A stretch of DNA of 64,000 nucleotides from Amylostereum areolatum (Eukaryota > Basidiomycota > Agaricomycetes > Russulales > Stereaceae): positions 1-64,000 of the forward strand of contig SAXG01000099.1 in the NCBI GenBank assembly GCA_012932865.1, read 5' to 3'. Of this stretch, positions 22,540 to 32,949 are shown piece after piece (the first letter of the stretch is position 1; each line of letters starts with the position of its first letter). Position numbers and translations under genes: made by a program. The notes beneath the pieces are model-generated. The model was not told the DNA's origin. It did no database searches and saw only the letters and a list, made by a program, of their open reading frames with translations.

Positions 22540-23910
22540 GTGCTGGAGCGTCCCTTCTTCGTCACCCTTCGGCCGGTGCGGCAAGTCCTTCAGTCGCCTC
22601 GACGCGCTCAATGTGCGTGCTTTCTCCCCCCTTCGTTCTTAACGCCGTTCGCGCTGACCGCCGCGTGCTCATGCCCCCCCTTACATGCACACATGCGATT
22701 GCGCGCGTTCCTACTCGATCGTCGTCGTCGTCGTCGTCGTCGTGGTCGTCGTCGTGTCGTACAGCGCCATCGTGAGTCCCGCCCTTGTCCCTTTCCTTCA
22801 TTCTTCCCACCTCCCACCTTCCCACCTTCCCGCCTTCCCATTTCCCCACCTTCGCGGCCATGCGCGCTGACGCGAGCTTGTCTTCTTTAACGGCCCTCGC
22901 AGTGCGCTTCGAGGGCGGATCCGAATGTCGACGGCCCATCGTGGCCGAACCGAGGCCCATGAATTGTCGTGCACGTCGACGTGCGTGGCGCAGCCGCGCG
23001 GATGCGCTCGCCTTTCACTGCATTGCGATTGAGGTCAGTACGTCGTTCGTCCGTGCATTTCCCCCCCCCTTCTCACCCACTTTCCGCTTCTAACGTTTAT
23101 TCGGCAGATTTCCTCCCCCGCGGACCCAGCCCTGCTTCAAGCTCAACAAGCTGCAGCAATCCCAAAACTCAACCCTGGCCCAGTCCGAGTCCCCCTGGGC
23201 CCTCCCCGCTCCCCCCTCGCCTGGTCAGCCCCACCCTCTTCCCTGCGGCTCCAAAACCGCCACGGCTACAGCTTCTCACTCTCGCCCTTCCAGCCGGCTT
23301 CCGCCACGTACCACTCGACGGGTGCGTCCAACTCCTTCCGGTCGCACGCGATCCTAGGCTTGGACACCATCTTCGAGCGCGAGGATACGCTGGTGGACGC
23401 GAGCACGACGTCGGACCCCGGCGCGTCCACCGACCAGTCGCTCACCCTGCCTGCGGGCCCGCCGCGCGCAGACAGCCGGCCGGACTTTGTGCGCGGGTTC
23501 GGACTGGACATTCCCGAAGAGGAGGAGCTGCCGGAGGAGGAGGACGAGAGCAGAGAGGCCTTTTTGGGCGACACCTCGCGCAGGGTGCAGCTCCGGGGGC
23601 GACGACACGATGGAGATGTCGTTCGAGGCGGAGGGCGCGGCCGGGGACGAGGAGACGGAGGACGAGCGTGGGCTGAGCACGGTCGGGTCGCGCAGAGTCG
23701 GACACACTCGAGGCATGTCTCGCGCCTTTCTGCCGCGCTCTCGCCTCTCTCGGTCGGAGGAACGGGCCAGGACTTGCCGCAGCGTGTCGGCCACGCAGCG
23801 GACCATGAGGCGCAGGCCGTTGAACAGGACGTGGTAGGCGAGCGGGGTCGGAGGACTGGGGCGCGGGCGAGACGGTGGTGGCGAGGGACGGACGAGGTGC
23901 GCACACGCTA
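22540..23910 (+). pseudogene. degenerate C2H2 zinc-finger-like gene and coding-like exons
   Basis: At about 22575-22612 the frame reads CGKSFSRLDALN. After a roughly 290-bp gap ending in an AG, it continues RFEGGSECRRP at about 22903-22935. Together these match the second-finger pattern of fungal C2H2 proteins (FSRxDALNRHxRSxGGxEC), but with the His positions not clearly kept. Further on, 23266-23600 reads as an acidic exon with GLDTIFEREDTLVDAS and DIPEEEELPEEEDESREAFL. At about 23610-23780, coding-like pieces (DDTMEMSFEAEGAAGDEETE and HSRHVSRLSAALSPLSVGG) sit in alternating frames. This suggests frameshifts and decay. I cannot tell whether these pieces were one gene or two. Confidence 0.35.
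22721..22760 (+). repeat. cgt trinucleotide run
   Basis: About twelve near-perfect cgt/gtc triplets within the possible intron of the degenerate zinc-finger region. Confidence 0.85.
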
Positions 23911-24296
23911 GGGTTGTATTTGTATTTTGTACAGTGTGTGTAGCATAGGAAGACAAAAGTGTACCTCCTCGCGAACGCAGCTTCCCCTCAGATAAAAGAG
24001 TGTTACCAGTTCGCGTCTGCCACCTCGCTCGAGCCCTTGTATGTCCACTTCCATTTCATCCATAGGCCCCTCGCACTGCCGGGTGTGTTGGATTGTTCTT
24101 AAGCTTATAGATCTAATAGCTTCAGATGGATTCCACCAATTGAACACCATCTCGAACATGGTTGTCCTTTCACAACGAGTAGCTAAACTTACTCCGCCTA
24201 ACTTCCCTACTTCCGACGCTTCACAGGTCTAACCGCCACTTGTCCATCCGCTGATTCAAGCCCAGGCTGTCGCTTTCCTACTATCATAGGACGTGT

Positions 24297-26363
24297 TCAA
24301 TTTAGTGAGTATAAGTCTGTAGTTGATATGCGAACGGACTGACTGCCAGTGAAAGCTTTCACCATGGAGCGTGTGATACGGCCTCCACTACCTTCAGCTT
24401 CAAGACCACCCAACACCTCGATAGGGATGGGTAAGTTCGCGTTGGCGAGCTCAACAGTTGCCTTCTTAATGGTTACGTGCTTGGCTTCGATGCGAGCTCG
24501 TGCAGCCACGATATTCTTGGTTGTAAACGCCTTTCGGGGTCGTCCAGGGCGGCCTGTTTTTTCCTGTAAAAGGTATACGTACTTAATCTATGCACTTACA
24601 GAGTTGCCAAAATACAGACCTTGGGTGGGCGTCCAAGCCGATGGGTAAGCATATGATCGTCGGTCTTGAGATTAAGCTTGTTGGCTTTGACCTCGTAAAA
24701 TTCTGCGCCGCCGATGGTAGTCTGGTACCCGTCATGCAGGAGATCTTTTGCGATAGTCTGCAGGGATAGAGATAGATTAGCACGAAGTCTAAAATCGTAT
24801 GTATAGTAGTAGTGTTACCCTTGCCCCGTCACACCAATGCTCAGGACATTTTGCTCGGATGATTGTGTATGCATCCTTCGTACCTTCTACCCGGTATACG
24901 GCAGATTGTTTGTACTCTTTGTTGCAGAACATGGATGCCTTTGGGTGGTACTCTTCTCCTACAAAAGAATAATAAACGGACCAGAGACTTGAAGGAGTGA
25001 AAAGAGGACATACCCATGGTATGAGTGGGATCCAGATACCCTCGAGAGACATACTTGTCATATAGAGTGCCAGGTATTCTGGTGATCCTCGATTTACGAA
25101 ACACCAAGACGTACATCGAGTAGTACGAGCGATCGGCCCACTCGTTGAATGCAAGAGGGTTGAAAGTGTTAGCAGATGCAGCGCAATATGATAGGAATGC
25201 GTTGGAATTCCATTGATCCATGAAGGGACCAATGGTGTTGCGAAGGTCGTTGAAAAGGTCGGCGGCGGCGCACAGGTCGTAGGCTGGCATCATAGGCCAC
25301 ACAGCAATCAAATAGCAAAAGTCGTTAGCGAGATGTCGTCCAAAGCCATTGAATGCATAACGGTTGTGCGTGAGGACATCGACAATGGGTTTCCTCGCGT
25401 CCTTTGACGACGGGTTGCTGAGAACAGATGTGCGCCACTCTTCAAGGAGCTTTACGCAGGCATCACGTTCTGTGATCCAGTCAGGACCGCTCTCAAATCG
25501 AGCCCAGAGCGCTTCCCAGCCCTAAATTTGAGAAATCAAAGTGAGGGAAACGCATCAGGAGTATGGACGATTTCAGAACACACCTGGCATCCTACCTCGA
25601 AATCACGCAGAGTCCACATTTTTGACGAACTCATAACATGGATACGCACGAGGCGGTTGAAGTCCGTCAGAACCCAGATGCAGTCCTCGCAGATGACTGC
25701 GAAAAAAATTGTGATCGTCCGATCCGTATTCTCCTTTGTTCCAGGGTCCATAAATATGTCGGGTACTTTGAAGCGCCGCAGTATCTCCGCCTTTTCGGGA
25801 TCCTTGTTCGGCCCTGGAGTATCCAACGAACATATAAGTTGAAAATCGTTGTGGGACATCTTCAGAATATGGGCCTCAAGTCCGAAGCTGATCGTGACCG
25901 CGTGCTGAATCAAGACGATGGTAAGTGTGGAGATATTAAGGCGACGAGCACTGCACGTACATGCCCGGCTGCAATGCACATCTGTTTTCCTCGTGCTTGA
26001 CAGAGAACATTGCCTGGTTTGAGAGGTTTGATGAGGTACTCATAAGGCTCCCCCAGGGCACGAGACGCGTCATGTTGGTTGGGGATGAAGTCAGGGGGGA
26101 TGGGCTCCAGGTCGTCGGAATAATCGCCACGGTTGACGGTGCACGAAGTGTAGGGTTTGGTGTCAGTTCCAGTGGCAAAAACACGAGGAAAAATGACGAG
26201 ATTTCCTGGATAATGAGAGCAGGTTGGTGTCATGTTCAGATAGAACCTGACTGGACCGGATGACGGACGCACCTTGGGGCCATTGTCCAGTAGAAGAGAG
26301 CTTTTCACGCACATACCGATCAAAACGTTCCTTGAATATGTAAACCTCTGGCTGCTCGGGCAT
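24297..26363 (-). CDS. 565-residue protein with C-terminal AT-hook-like motifs
   Basis: Seven minus-strand exons, 26363-26273, 26205-25961, 25904-25596, 25521-25014, 24958-24819, 24757-24620 and 24563-24297, join with agreeing phases throughout and give about 565 residues starting MPEQPEVYIFKERFDRYVRE. The body is a fungal-type globular protein with landmarks FPRVFATGTDTKPYTSC, DPGTKENTDRTITIFFAVIC and AFNEWADRSYYSMYVLVFRK. Near the C terminus two Gly-Arg-Pro cores occur close together, LGRPPK and TGRPGRPRKAFTTK, which resemble AT-hooks that bind the minor groove of AT-rich DNA. A DNA-associated role is inferred from these only. The start was chosen at the first in-frame ATG; the frame is also open upstream into the inverted repeat. 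The promoter region is duplicated and inverted at 22175-22460. I do not recognise the family. Confidence 0.7.
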
Positions 26364-26394
26364 TTCAGGTTTGGTGTGACGAGTAAGAGGGCCA

Positions 26395-26690
26395 GCAGAG
26401 ACGAGATGAGGGAGCTCGATACGACGCGTCAAGTCGAGTTGACGCGTCAATGAGCGAACGGACGATCACGTGCTTACAGGCTCACCAAATGAGACTAGAC
26501 TCTTTTGGACAATTCTCTCGGACGGTCACGGGGATTATCTTTTTGTAGCAATCTTTAGCACTATAGGTAGCTAAATTATGCAATAATAGCCAGATTAGTC
26601 GAGTTTAAGTGATCTTCGGAATTCAAACAAGTTCGGCGTTTAATCTGACTCGCGCAACGCGCGCCCGCAAAACACCTCTTCGCATCTTTT
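26395..26690 (-). repeat. right arm of inverted repeat, proximal part
   Basis: The reverse complement of this stretch matches 22175-22460 with few changes. It contains ggacggtcacggggattatc, gtttaatctgactcgcgcaa and gcaaaacacctcttcgcatc in inverted form. One difference is about 15 extra bases near 26425 that form a second gacgcgtcaa motif. The arm abuts the 5' end of the AT-hook gene and is cut on its other side by the inserted segment at 26691. Confidence 0.85.
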
Positions 26691-26759
26691 TTACCGTCCT
26701 CCTCCTCCTCCCTCGCTCTATGCCACCGCCCGCGTCGGCACGTCATCCACTGATGCCAC

Positions 26760-27110
26760 GTCCGTATTCCAGGTCCATGAACTTGCCGGTGTCGAGATGC
26801 GCAAGTGCATCTCCCAGAACAACGGCGTTCTCTGAACTCAGGCCCCCAGGCCAATCGCGAGCAGATCAAGGCTGTCCTTCCCAAACTCGTTCTCAACGGG
26901 TCAAGGTGCGTCCGTCCAACCTTCGTTTGCTAACTCGGGCTCACGCGTCACAGTCAAATCGTTCCCCACACCCCCCGCGTTATTGCCGCCATCGCCGGGA
27001 TCGAGGACTCGCAGTCAACTCTGCGCATCAGCAACACCCTCTCGGACGAAGCTTCCTCCCTCCCAGGTCTTCTCTCCTCTCCGCAAGATCCTCCATCAAT
27101 AGGGGCGTGC
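26760..27110 (+). other. coding-like exons, unassigned, within the insert
   Basis: Readable peptides with GT..AG borders: VHELAGVEMRKCISQNNGVL at about 26774-26833, then NREQIKAVLPKLVLNGS ending at a gtgcgt donor near 26903, then QIVPHTPRVIAAIAGIEDSQ and STLRISNTLSDEASSLPG. A stop follows NNGVL. They look like decayed exons of a conserved gene that I could not name. Confidence 0.35.
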
Positions 27111-27436
27111 TGCGTGTCCGCAACGCGGAGGGATGGCTCCACGATGGCTGCACCGGGATGGACGCAGTCCCTCTCCATCCTCCCCTCACCTTCACCCTCT
27201 CTCTGCACCCCCGACTCCAACGAACGACCCATCCGTCGACACCTTCCGCATCAAATACCCTGTCCACCCCCCCCTTATCCTCCCCTCATATTCAACTACA
27301 ACTTCACCTACGACACGACACGGCGAACGCGCCCTTCCTTCGACCGTCGAGTTCATTCCCCGCCCCCCCCCCGACCCGATCCCGATCCCGATCCTGCGAC
27401 AACCAACCACGGAACGCCCGTGAAACACGCCCCATC

Positions 27437-27734
27437 ATGAACATCTTCAGGCTCCTCGGTGCGTAACCTCCCGCCCTCTCCCGCTTGCCCGCCCGCCTCA
27501 CCCTTCGCGCTCGCGCTTGCCCAGGCGACCTGTCGCACCTCGCATCGATCGTCATCCTTCTGCACAAGATCCGGAAGACTCATTCGTGCCGCGGTGCATG
27601 TTCCCCCATGTGGCCGCGCACACGCTCACCCGCGTCCTCGTCAGCCGGGCATCTTGTTCAGGACGCAGGCGCTCTACGTCGCCGTCTTTGTCACGCGTTA
27701 TGTGGACCCCCGAAAGTTCGAGCTCCCAGCATAA
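27437..27734 (+). pseudogene. truncated KDEL receptor (ERD2-like) 5' end
   Basis: Exon 1 (27437-27458) and exon 2 (27525-27593) give MNIFRLLGDLSHLASIVILL followed by HKIRKTHSC. This is the hallmark N terminus of ER-lumen-protein-retaining receptors, seven-helix Golgi proteins that return H/KDEL proteins to the ER. Exon 3 (from 27645) gives LFRTQALYVAVFVTRYVD, which continues the family pattern. It then diverges to PRKFELPA and a stop at 27734. A full receptor is about 210-220 residues; only about 55 remain. The second splice junction is also off by one base in my reading. It is therefore a truncated, non-functional copy inside the inserted segment. Confidence 0.82.
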
Positions 27735-28053
27735 CCCCGTCCGGAACGGCACCACGTTTAGGTTTTGCTCTCTGGAAAAGAGGAGAGCTGCGGGTCCTGC
27801 ATCGGGAGCAGACAACGCGCGGGAGGGGTGTGTATTCTTTCTTCTTTCCATCTCTCTGGGACGGACTGCGATACGAACGACGTTGCCAGTACTTACAGTA
27901 GCAGTAAACACCCCCTCCGACCGACCTTTCCGCGCGCGCAAGCCCTCCCAAAATCTATACGCGTAGAGCAATCGTCATCTGTATGAACCGAGTCATCTGT
28001 GCTGACCATACACGAAAGAGTGTCGTTCTGGGATGTTTGAAGAGACAGCACGG

Positions 28054-28240
28054 TGTAAGTGCCTACGAAGTGCAACATGACGCAGATAACGAAGTGGCTT
28101 CGGAGCGCGTTCGCAGTATGAGAAAGGACATTTCGCATAGCGCAGTCGATAAAGTACATTCTATAACTCCAAGGGTTAAGCATTAAGGAGAACTAATGGC
28201 TACTCTAGCTTCAGGATAACAAGTAGTCTCTAGGTAAATG
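28054..28240 (-). repeat. right arm of inverted repeat, distal part
   Basis: The reverse complement matches 22085-22174 in two blocks (28196-28240 and 28054-28116), separated by about 80 bp that are missing in the left copy. So this arm shows a second insertion/deletion difference besides the 1.36-kb segment. Confidence 0.8.
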
Positions 28241-28497
28241 AAAAGGATGTGTCCCAGCACTACCAAATCGTCAACAAACATGCGGTTTCGTAACTTGATC
28301 ATCTCGTCCAAAAAAAAGTCAACCCGATTTGCTCTCATCTCTCTAACAATCGCCTGATATCCCACAAACCACGAGTTCGTCATCTCCGCAGCGGACGAGT
28401 TAAATCGCCAGCGACCATTGACAATGAGATCCGGAAATAATGCCGGATTGCAATATCGTCCACAGAACTCATCGGAGTCTTTGTGCTTTGTTTTCAT
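28196..28497 (-). pseudogene. C-terminal fragment resembling KDZ-transposase-associated proteins
   Basis: The minus strand reads DEFCGRYCNPALFPDLI, then GRWRFNSSAAEMTNSWFVGY, and VDFFLDEMIKLRN. The order Cys-rich, then RFN-S-x-AE-x-TN-x-WF-x-GY, then FFLDEMI-RN, resembles the C-terminal part of fungal CxC5/CxC6-type proteins associated with KDZ transposases. I know these only by recall. No upstream part of such a protein is present, so this is at most a remnant. The end of the reading runs into the repeat shared with 22085. Confidence 0.4.
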
Positions 28498-28809
28498 ATG
28501 GAAGACGTCAACAGGAAGCGCACAGTCGGGAAAGTGAAGGTCACCTTCTGCGATTGCTTCTGAAGGTTGCAGGCATTATCATAGAAAATAATTTGTGGGA
28601 GAGACTTCTTGGTGGGGAAAAGGCCATGCAAAAATTCCTAATCAAAAGCCTTTAAGCTTTAGGACAGGACGTTGAACGCATCGAAACCACGTACCCGAGC
28701 ACCGTTGATCGCCTCCGATCCAAAGAATGTTGCACGACCGAGCATGACTCGGTGATGGGCTGGCTGGGGAAAGACGGGGAGGGCTGCGTCCTGAGGGAGG
28801 TATTTATCA

Positions 28810-29066
28810 GAAAGCTGCCATAGCCAGCGGCGCTACAGACCGACAATGCTATACCGCTATAGCGCGAAGCATTCATTAAAGTGTGTCGACATGGCGCGGA
28901 CTATCTGTTATAGCGCGCCGCCATAGCGCTACGGCCTGTAGCGCTACAGATATAAGAAAGAAAAATATGTTATTTACCGTCCCGATACAGCGCTACGCTA
29001 CAGCGCTACGACGCGACGCTATACCGCTACCACGCTATGCCACGCCGCCACAGCGCTACGCACACC
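28810..29066. repeat. cluster of AGCGCT palindromic motifs
   Basis: Within about 250 bp there are at least six copies of agcgcta(c), mostly as cagcgctac or tagcgctac, plus variants such as ataccgctat, ttatagcgcg and ctatgccacg. The core tagcgcta is a perfect palindrome. Spacing is irregular and there are no unique spacers, so it is not a CRISPR array. Confidence 0.75.
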
Positions 29067-29111
29067 GTTAGAAAGTTAAACTTTCTGCCTCAAAGGGACC
29101 ATGTCTTGAAA

Positions 29112-29134
29112 ATATCTATCTATCTATCTATCTT
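29112..29134 (+). repeat. TATC tetranucleotide run
   Basis: About five copies of tatc, at the 3' end of the minus-strand gene 29134-30402. Confidence 0.85.
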
Positions 29135-30402
29135 TACAGTAAGATATCCATGTCCAGTACGACCTTCGGTTTTACAATGACGGTCTGCTCCATGCCTTTC
29201 ATTTTCAACAGCCCAATCTCAGTAGTACAAAGTACGCGTTTTTTCGAGGGGGCGACCAATCTATCAAGGTGTGCACCCGAGTAGGCATTTTGCATGGTGA
29301 CCTCGTTGTAGTCATCATAGTACAGATGTTCCAAGGGATGGATCTCTTGAACGCCTCGATATCGCCCCAGAAGTTGATGGAGATCGAATGCCAAACGGAT
29401 CACCTCGGCCAGGTGGGAGGCAACTTTGGTATCCACGACTGCCGCCGCCGCGATTGTATCTGGCTCGTATCGGGTGGCAACAAGAACCTTGCAGAGGAGA
29501 TCTCTGATATCCTTAATGTATGCACCCTCGGATTTGGAGCGCTTCCATGTCATCCAGTGGGCATGCCGACGCGTGAGTGCGTACCATTTTCTTGCAACCT
29601 GATCAGGCTCTACAGAACACTCAGCAACGAGTGAGGCATGTTGGAACAAGTAATACGTACCTGCACTCTGTATGGTTTTGTGCACATCCACAAGGATTTG
29701 TTCGTTGTTGGAGCTCCCAAAACACCATCGCATAAGGATACGACGAACCCGCGAAGATATACAGCCTTGTATCGCGATCTGCATAGCAAGGCCGTCACTG
29801 ACGCTGTCTCCGTGTTCTGCCAGTATCTTGGGTAAGCCGCGGCCGACGCGATCCCCAAGGATCGAGAGTGAATCTTTCTCCATGCCGCTGGTTGCCACAG
29901 GGGGAGTTTCCGCATATGTGTAGGAAAGTAAAGTGGACGCTTGTTTTATCTCATAATTGAGATCCCCAAGGGCCTGTATGATTTCTGCATCTGCAATCTC
30001 CCCGTCGGAAGGAAAGAACTCTTGAAGAGCTGTTAACTCAGCTGTACGGGTGCGAAGAAGGGCTTCAAGTTCGACTGCCTTCTTTTGAATCTGATCGTTG
30101 AACACCATTTGTAGGACCAGAGCTTCGCTCACGTCCTTATATGCCGTTTTCGAGTTTCGAAGCTCGACAACCGCCTTGTCGCGCGCGAGGGTCATCATGT
30201 GGAGAGCATTGTTGCGCTCTTCGTAGAGGGCCTTCCAATAGTCTGGATCTTCCTAACAGTTCGAGGTACTTCAATAGCCATCACATCATAGAGAAGGAGA
30301 AACACCAACGTCGACCCTGGAGCTAGATGCTGATGCAGACGTATCATTGGGTGTTGGTGGTAAGGGAGCCTTTGCCTCTGGGGTATCAGGATTGTGCGCC
30401 AT
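29134..30402 (-). CDS. 386-residue protein with coiled-coil segment, unknown function
   Basis: Three minus-strand exons, 30402-30310, 30252-29661 and 29609-29134, join in phase to about 386 residues starting MAHNPDTPEAKAPLPPTPND. Parts: a Pro/Ser-rich head; EDPDYWKALYEERNNALHMM; a helical, probably coiled-coil segment (QIQKKAVELEALLRTRTAEL at about residues 75-95); a middle section with RVRRILMRWCFGSSN; and a C-terminal domain with HWMTWKRSKSEGAYIKDIRD and VASHLAEVIRLAFDLHQLLG. It has no membrane span or signal peptide. I do not recognise the family. Regular splice sites and phases support a real gene. Confidence 0.66.
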
Positions 30403-30940
30403 GCGCCTTGCGAACAGAGAGCAGACGAAAGGGGTACAACGTTCAACGTTCAAGAATCAATGACCGTGATGACAGTCCACTCACAAGATAGATAGATAGA
30501 TTATGACAGCGAATCATTCTCAAGCGACGCCGCGACGGTTCATAATATCACGTGACCGCAACCGTGGGACTTTTCGCGCGCGTCTTCAAAGTTCAAACAA
30601 TCGCGACGCGACGCGTCTTTCCTTCGACGCATTCTCACATCCCACTCATTCCCCCCTTACTTGCCATCTTTTCGCATGGAGCCCCAGTTATCTTTCCCTC
30701 CTAATTCCAAATTCTCCTCGTTCGACCGCCGTGACAAGAGGCCTATCGCGATCTCGTCTTCTTTCAGCAGTGTTATCGATTCTGATTCTGGAGATAAAGG
30801 ATAAGTCCAATTCTTACAAACTCGTGGACAAGCCATGGCACATGTTGTTACAATCGTATCATACAATCTGCATCTGTTCACTAACAAGAGCACGAATCAT
30901 ACCAAACGCGTGAATAGGGGAATTGCGAGACCATAGACCA

Positions 30941-31792
30941 TCAAGCAGTGAAGAGAGTATCAAACGCGCCCGTCTCGTCAGTGCAGTCATCTCCCGAAGG
31001 AGGGCCGATGGCATGATTAAGAGCTTCGAGGATGCGGTCGACGGCGGGTAACCGCGCGGGCGGACGCCTGAACCGCCCTCGGCAGGCCGGGCACCTGTAG
31101 GTGGATTGCGAGAATGGATTGATAGAGCTTGCCCTCTCTGCGGCCATGGACTTGCGGATGCAAGTGTAACAGAAGGCATGATTGCACCCTGGTATACTGT
31201 GCAAAAGGTCAGCAGAGGGTGCGGGACGGCCAGCGTGAGGGAACAGACATGTAGGGGTGAGCCATGACGTTCAGACACACGGCACAGGTAAGCTCTATGT
31301 CACGGTCTGCGCGGATCTGAACAAAGGTGAGTATGAACAATCATACACACCAAGGCTGGGAAAATATACAACTCACCTTCTCCCAGCGGGTCGTGATGCC
31401 ACGGAGACGAGCTTCTGCCTGGGTGATCTTGTCCTGAATCCGTACGAGTTGTTCGAGGCGGACTCTGAGCGCCGCGTTGTCCTAGAGGTTGACGGCATGG
31501 TTCGTCAGAGACGAAAGACATCCATGTCGGAACCAAAGTTGGCGGCGGAGAAGCTCACCTGTTCCAAAGCCGAAGGGCGGCGTCTCGAGGAGTTGGCCTT
31601 CTTGCGGCGCGGGACGGCTGCCTTGGCCTTTGTCGCACGGGTCGGCGTCGCGGTCTGCCTCTCAGCTGAAGAGTGACCCTGGGGAGAATCGACGGACGCG
31701 GGGGGTGGGGAAGGCACGATCGCAATGGAAGGAGAATCGGTTGCCTCGACAATGGTGAGGTCGGCGATGATGGCGCAGAGATCCTGGAGCAT
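30941..31792 (-). CDS. RING-2: small coiled-coil plus RING-finger protein
   Basis: Four minus-strand exons, 31792-31559, 31481-31377, 31316-31249 and 31196-30941, join in phase to 220 residues starting MLQDLCAIIADLTIVEATD. Parts: a Ser/Pro/Lys-rich head with basic ARRKK-like runs; a coiled-coil stretch (NAALRVRLEQLVRIQDKI); then a C3HC4 RING with CAVC, CNHAFCYTC and CPAC; and an acidic tail. Such proteins commonly act as E3 ubiquitin ligases with an E2 enzyme bound by the RING; this is inferred. Exons 2 and 3 (105 and 68 bp) and the intron position inside the RING are identical to RING-1 at 3737-4545, so the two are paralogues. RING-2 has a normal spacer before the last Cys pair and is the more canonical copy. 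Confidence 0.78.
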
Positions 31793-32357
31793 GGCGGTGA
31801 TGAATACGAGTGCGTGGATGACCGAAGTTGAATGGCACTTACCGTTGACCCGAAGCTATTTGTATGCCAGTTGACTCCTCCCTCTCGGGTCGACGAGTCC
31901 CCGTCGAGCGGCCGAAGGGAATGAGAATGAGAATGTGAATGAGAATGAGAATGTGAGGACGTATAGCTGAATGGACATACAATGGACACGGTGTGGGCAT
32001 TGATCCTATCGCCATTGAGCGCTGAGCGACCGCCGACCGGGCCAGTTGGTGACTTGACGGAATCTACGTCGAGTGTCGCCTCGCGTCGCCCGTTTTCCGG
32101 TCCGGGAATTGACAATCGCCCGACAAGCCCGCCCACCGGGTCCCATTCGTACCTCTTCCCTCGAGCTAGGGCGTCCTCAATGACACTCATTCACCGTCAA
32201 TCGGATCCCGCGAGCGAGGGGACGCGTACATTGAAGACAATACCCCGACCATGTCTTACGATGTCCGAGTCCGAGTTCGGAGTGTTTTTATGTCGAGCAG
32301 ACCTCGCCTTACGCTTCATTCGAGTTTGACCTTGAAAGCATCCACCGAGTCCACGAT
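31793..32357. other. intergenic between divergent genes
   Basis: Lies between the starts of RING-2 (minus) and the gene at 32358 (plus), so it probably holds both promoters. The part at 32230-32357 may contain a further 5' exon of the plus-strand gene: a short frame MSESEFGVFLCRADL starts near 32260. Confidence 0.4.
31915..31956 (+). repeat. GAATGA hexanucleotide-like run
   Basis: About six copies of gaatga or gaatgt in the region upstream of RING-2. Confidence 0.8.
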
Positions 32358-32949
32358 ATGCCCTCTTTACGAGCTCCAGTTCACGCTTTTCAGGCGAGTA
32401 CTGATTCTGAAATCGATGTTGAGGATGGACTGACGGTGTCTCTCCACAGAGCCAGACCGCCGTGCGCGCGCGTTTCTATCAGGCGCGTGCCGAAGCCCCC
32501 ATATCTGCCCAAGTCCCGACAATCATCCCCAAACACGAATCTGCCCATTCACCGGCGCTTCCCCGCCGTCGAGACCCTCCTGGGAACGCAGACCGCCGTC
32601 CACGATTGTTGGGTCACCGTCGCCGACGACTGCGGCAAGCAACATCGGTTCCTCGTTTCGTGCACTCTCTGTCCCCGAGTCACCGTCAACTACGCGATCA
32701 AGTCGCGTTTCCCAGATCTGCCTTCTTGGAACGGGGAGCTCGTCGTGATGGCCATGGGGACAAAGAATCGGGTCATAAATTTACGAGGGGATAATACTCT
32801 GGCGGACGCCGCCGTGAGGACGTGCGTAGACAGTTCATTTTTCTCCACCCGTTAATGACGTCCTCTGTAGGTTTGTACTCCGCGTGCATGCCGACTTCAC
32901 CGCCGCAGGGGGCCTGGTTTTCCCATTTGACATACCGACCGATCTCTGA
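32358..32949 (+). CDS. 180-residue protein of unknown function
   Basis: Two exons, 32358-32821 and 32871-32949, with a gtgcgt donor and a tgtag acceptor; phases agree. The protein reads TDSEIDVEDGLTVSLHRARP, then PAVETLLGTQTAVHDCWVTV, CGKQHRFLVSC, KSRFPDLPSWNGELVVMAMG, and ends GGLVFPFDIPTDL. It has no signal peptide or membrane span. Its N terminus is uncertain: the AG before GCGAGTACT at 32393 could be an acceptor, so a different first exon is possible. I do not recognise the family. Confidence 0.55.

Larger units (their letters stand above)
26691..28053. mobile_element. 1.36-kb inserted segment carrying gene fragments
   Basis: Compared with the uninterrupted left copy at 22085-22460, the right copy is split at this point. 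Flanks: aaaaagatgcg on one side and cgtaggc on the other are adjacent at 22170 but about 1.36 kb apart here. The segment is GC-rich and holds the first exons of a KDEL-receptor-like gene (27437-27734) plus other coding-like exons (26760-27110). Weak matching ends (accgt near the start, acggt near the end) are visible; I see no long terminal repeats or transposase. It may be a non-autonomous, gene-capturing element. Alternatively, the left copy lost this piece. Confidence 0.5.

Noticed and set aside
23266..23956. Minus-strand frames of about 200 codons
   Set aside because: They are antisense to the acidic coding-like exon on the plus strand and consist mostly of Ser/Arg/Pro.
28810..29066. CRISPR-like array
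   Set aside because: The repeats are short palindromes with irregular spacing and no unique equal-length spacers, and the genome is eukaryotic.
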